Positions 31,842-32,464 of a stretch of 32,464 nucleotides of DNA are shown here, in pieces; position 1 is the first letter of the stretch, and each line of letters starts with the position of its first letter. The DNA comes from DATGFB01 sp032160545 (GTDB lineage Bacteria; Actinomycetota; Actinomycetes; Mycobacteriales; Jatrophihabitantaceae), in NCBI GenBank assembly GCA_032160545.1, contig JAVHVN010000111.1, positions 1 through 32,464 of the forward strand, in the 5' to 3' direction. A program made the translations under genes and the position numbers. The notes below the pieces were generated by a model. That model saw nothing but the letters and a program-made list of their open reading frames with translations. It was not told the origin of the DNA and did no database searches.

Positions 31842-32464
31842 GTGGACGACATCCGCACCGCGATTCTGAACGACGATCTCGCCGCCCTTGCCGACCTGCC
31901 GGTTCCCGACGAGTACCACGCCAGCGTCGTTCTGGCCGATGAGGTCGGCATGTTCGAGGGCCTCACCACGAAGGAGAAGGACCCTCGCAAGAGCCTGCAT
32001 GTGCAGCAGGTCCCGACGCCCGAGCTCGGGCCGGGTGAGGCGATCGTGGCCGTCATGGCCAGCGCCATCAACTACAACACGGTGTGGACGTCCATCTTCG
32101 AGCCGCTGCCGACGTTCGATTTCCTCAAGCGCTACGGCAGCAGCTCGCCGCTGGCGAAGAAGCACGACCAGCCGTACCACGTCGTGGGCTCCGATCTCGC
32201 CGGCGTCGTGCTGCGGGTGGGCCCGGGCGTCACCAAGTGGAAGGCCGGCGACGAGGTCGTCGCGCACTGCCTCTCGGTCGAGCTCGAGGACCCGCAAGGC
32301 CACGACGACACGATGATGGACCCGCAGCAGCGCATCTGGGGTTTCGAGACCAACTTCGGCGGCCTCGCCGAGCTGGCGCTGGTGAAGTCCAACCAGCTGA
32401 TGCCCAAGCCTGCTCACCTGACGTGGGAAGAGGCCGCGGCGCCTGGCCTGGTGAACTCCACGGC
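31842..32464 (+). CDS. ccr: Crotonyl-CoA carboxylase/reductase, N-terminal part (cut by window end)
   Basis: The frame runs open from GTG 31842 to the last base (207 complete codons of a protein usually near 450). The match to Ccr is strong: DEVGMFEGLTTKEKDPRKSL, VAVMASAINYNTVWTSIFEP, YHVVGSDLAGVVLRVGPGV, GDEVVAHCLSVELEDPQGHD, IWGFETNFGGLAELALVKSN. It is an MDR-superfamily enzyme that reduces crotonyl-CoA with NADPH and captures CO2 to give (2S)-ethylmalonyl-CoA, the defining step of the ethylmalonyl-CoA pathway and a source of polyketide extender units. GGAGG (31831-31835) lies six bases before the GTG. Catalytic-domain residues further on are outside the window. Confidence 0.95.
   Translation, partial: MDDIRTAILNDDLAALADLPVPDEYHASVVLADEVGMFEGLTTKEKDPRKSLHVQQVPTPELGPGEAIVAVMASAINYNTVWTSIFEPLPTFDFLKRYGSSSPLAKKHDQPYHVVGSDLAGVVLRVGPGVTKWKAGDEVVAHCLSVELEDPQGHDDTMMDPQQRIWGFETNFGGLAELALVKSNQLMPKPAHLTWEEAAAPGLVNST

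Overview
The window comes from a high-GC actinobacterium. The coding sequence is dense with GTG starts, many genes overlap by 4 bp (ATGA or GTGA), several genes look leaderless, and the gene content is typical of the group: an F420-type nitroreductase, an ECF42 sigma factor with a DGPF protein, IcmA, Ccr and MeaB. The genus cannot be fixed from this sequence; a non-streptomycete such as a Jatrophihabitans- or Frankia-like lineage is only a guess. I saw no tRNA, rRNA, insertion sequence, phage gene or CRISPR array.

Region 1 (1-13 kb) is an exopolysaccharide locus. After the tail of a LamG-type secreted protein, one tightly coupled plus-strand operon (247-10824) encodes: a Gfo/Idh/MocA sugar dehydrogenase, a DegT-type aminotransferase and a hexapeptide acyltransferase (together the gene set for a 3-acylamino nucleotide sugar); a small phosphoglycosyl transferase that starts the lipid-linked glycan; a MurJ/MviN-like flippase; a Wzy/O-antigen-ligase-like membrane protein; a Wzz-like chain-length protein with a decayed kinase domain; a second Gfo/Idh/MocA enzyme; and a GT4 glycosyltransferase. 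Facing it, and overlapping its end by 63 bp, is a large secreted parallel beta-helix protein with an N-terminal carbohydrate-binding-like domain.

Region 2 (13.4-21.4 kb) holds a pirin gene with a clear intrinsic terminator, a PadR regulator - ABC ATPase - FtsX permease operon behind a direct-repeat operator, a minus-strand pair (DUF2156 protein and a thioredoxin-fold/TPR protein lacking CXXC), and a crotonase-family gene.

Region 3 (21.4-32.5 kb) is mainly acyl-CoA metabolism. The minus-strand set MarR - DUF421 - IcmA is divergent from glutaryl-CoA dehydrogenase. Further on, acetyl-CoA acetyltransferase and MeaB are divergent from methylmalonyl-CoA epimerase and crotonyl-CoA carboxylase/reductase (cut by the window end). 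This set fits the ethylmalonyl-CoA pathway, with crotonyl-CoA supplied by glutaryl-CoA dehydrogenase or from acetoacetyl-CoA, butyryl-CoA linked through IcmA, and methylmalonyl-CoA handled by the epimerase. Embedded in it are an ECF42/DGPF stress-signalling pair with its own recognisable promoter, a deazaflavin-dependent nitroreductase-like gene and an SCP2-alpha/beta-hydrolase fusion.

Most individual families are known. The points I find most worth a second look are the degenerate kinase and in-frame VPS repeat in the Wzz protein, the 3-amino-sugar EPS operon facing a secreted beta-helix enzyme, the SCP2-hydrolase fusion, the epimerase with Gln in place of the usual His-His, the ECF42 promoter, and similar GTAAC-containing sites at the gcdH and ccr promoters.
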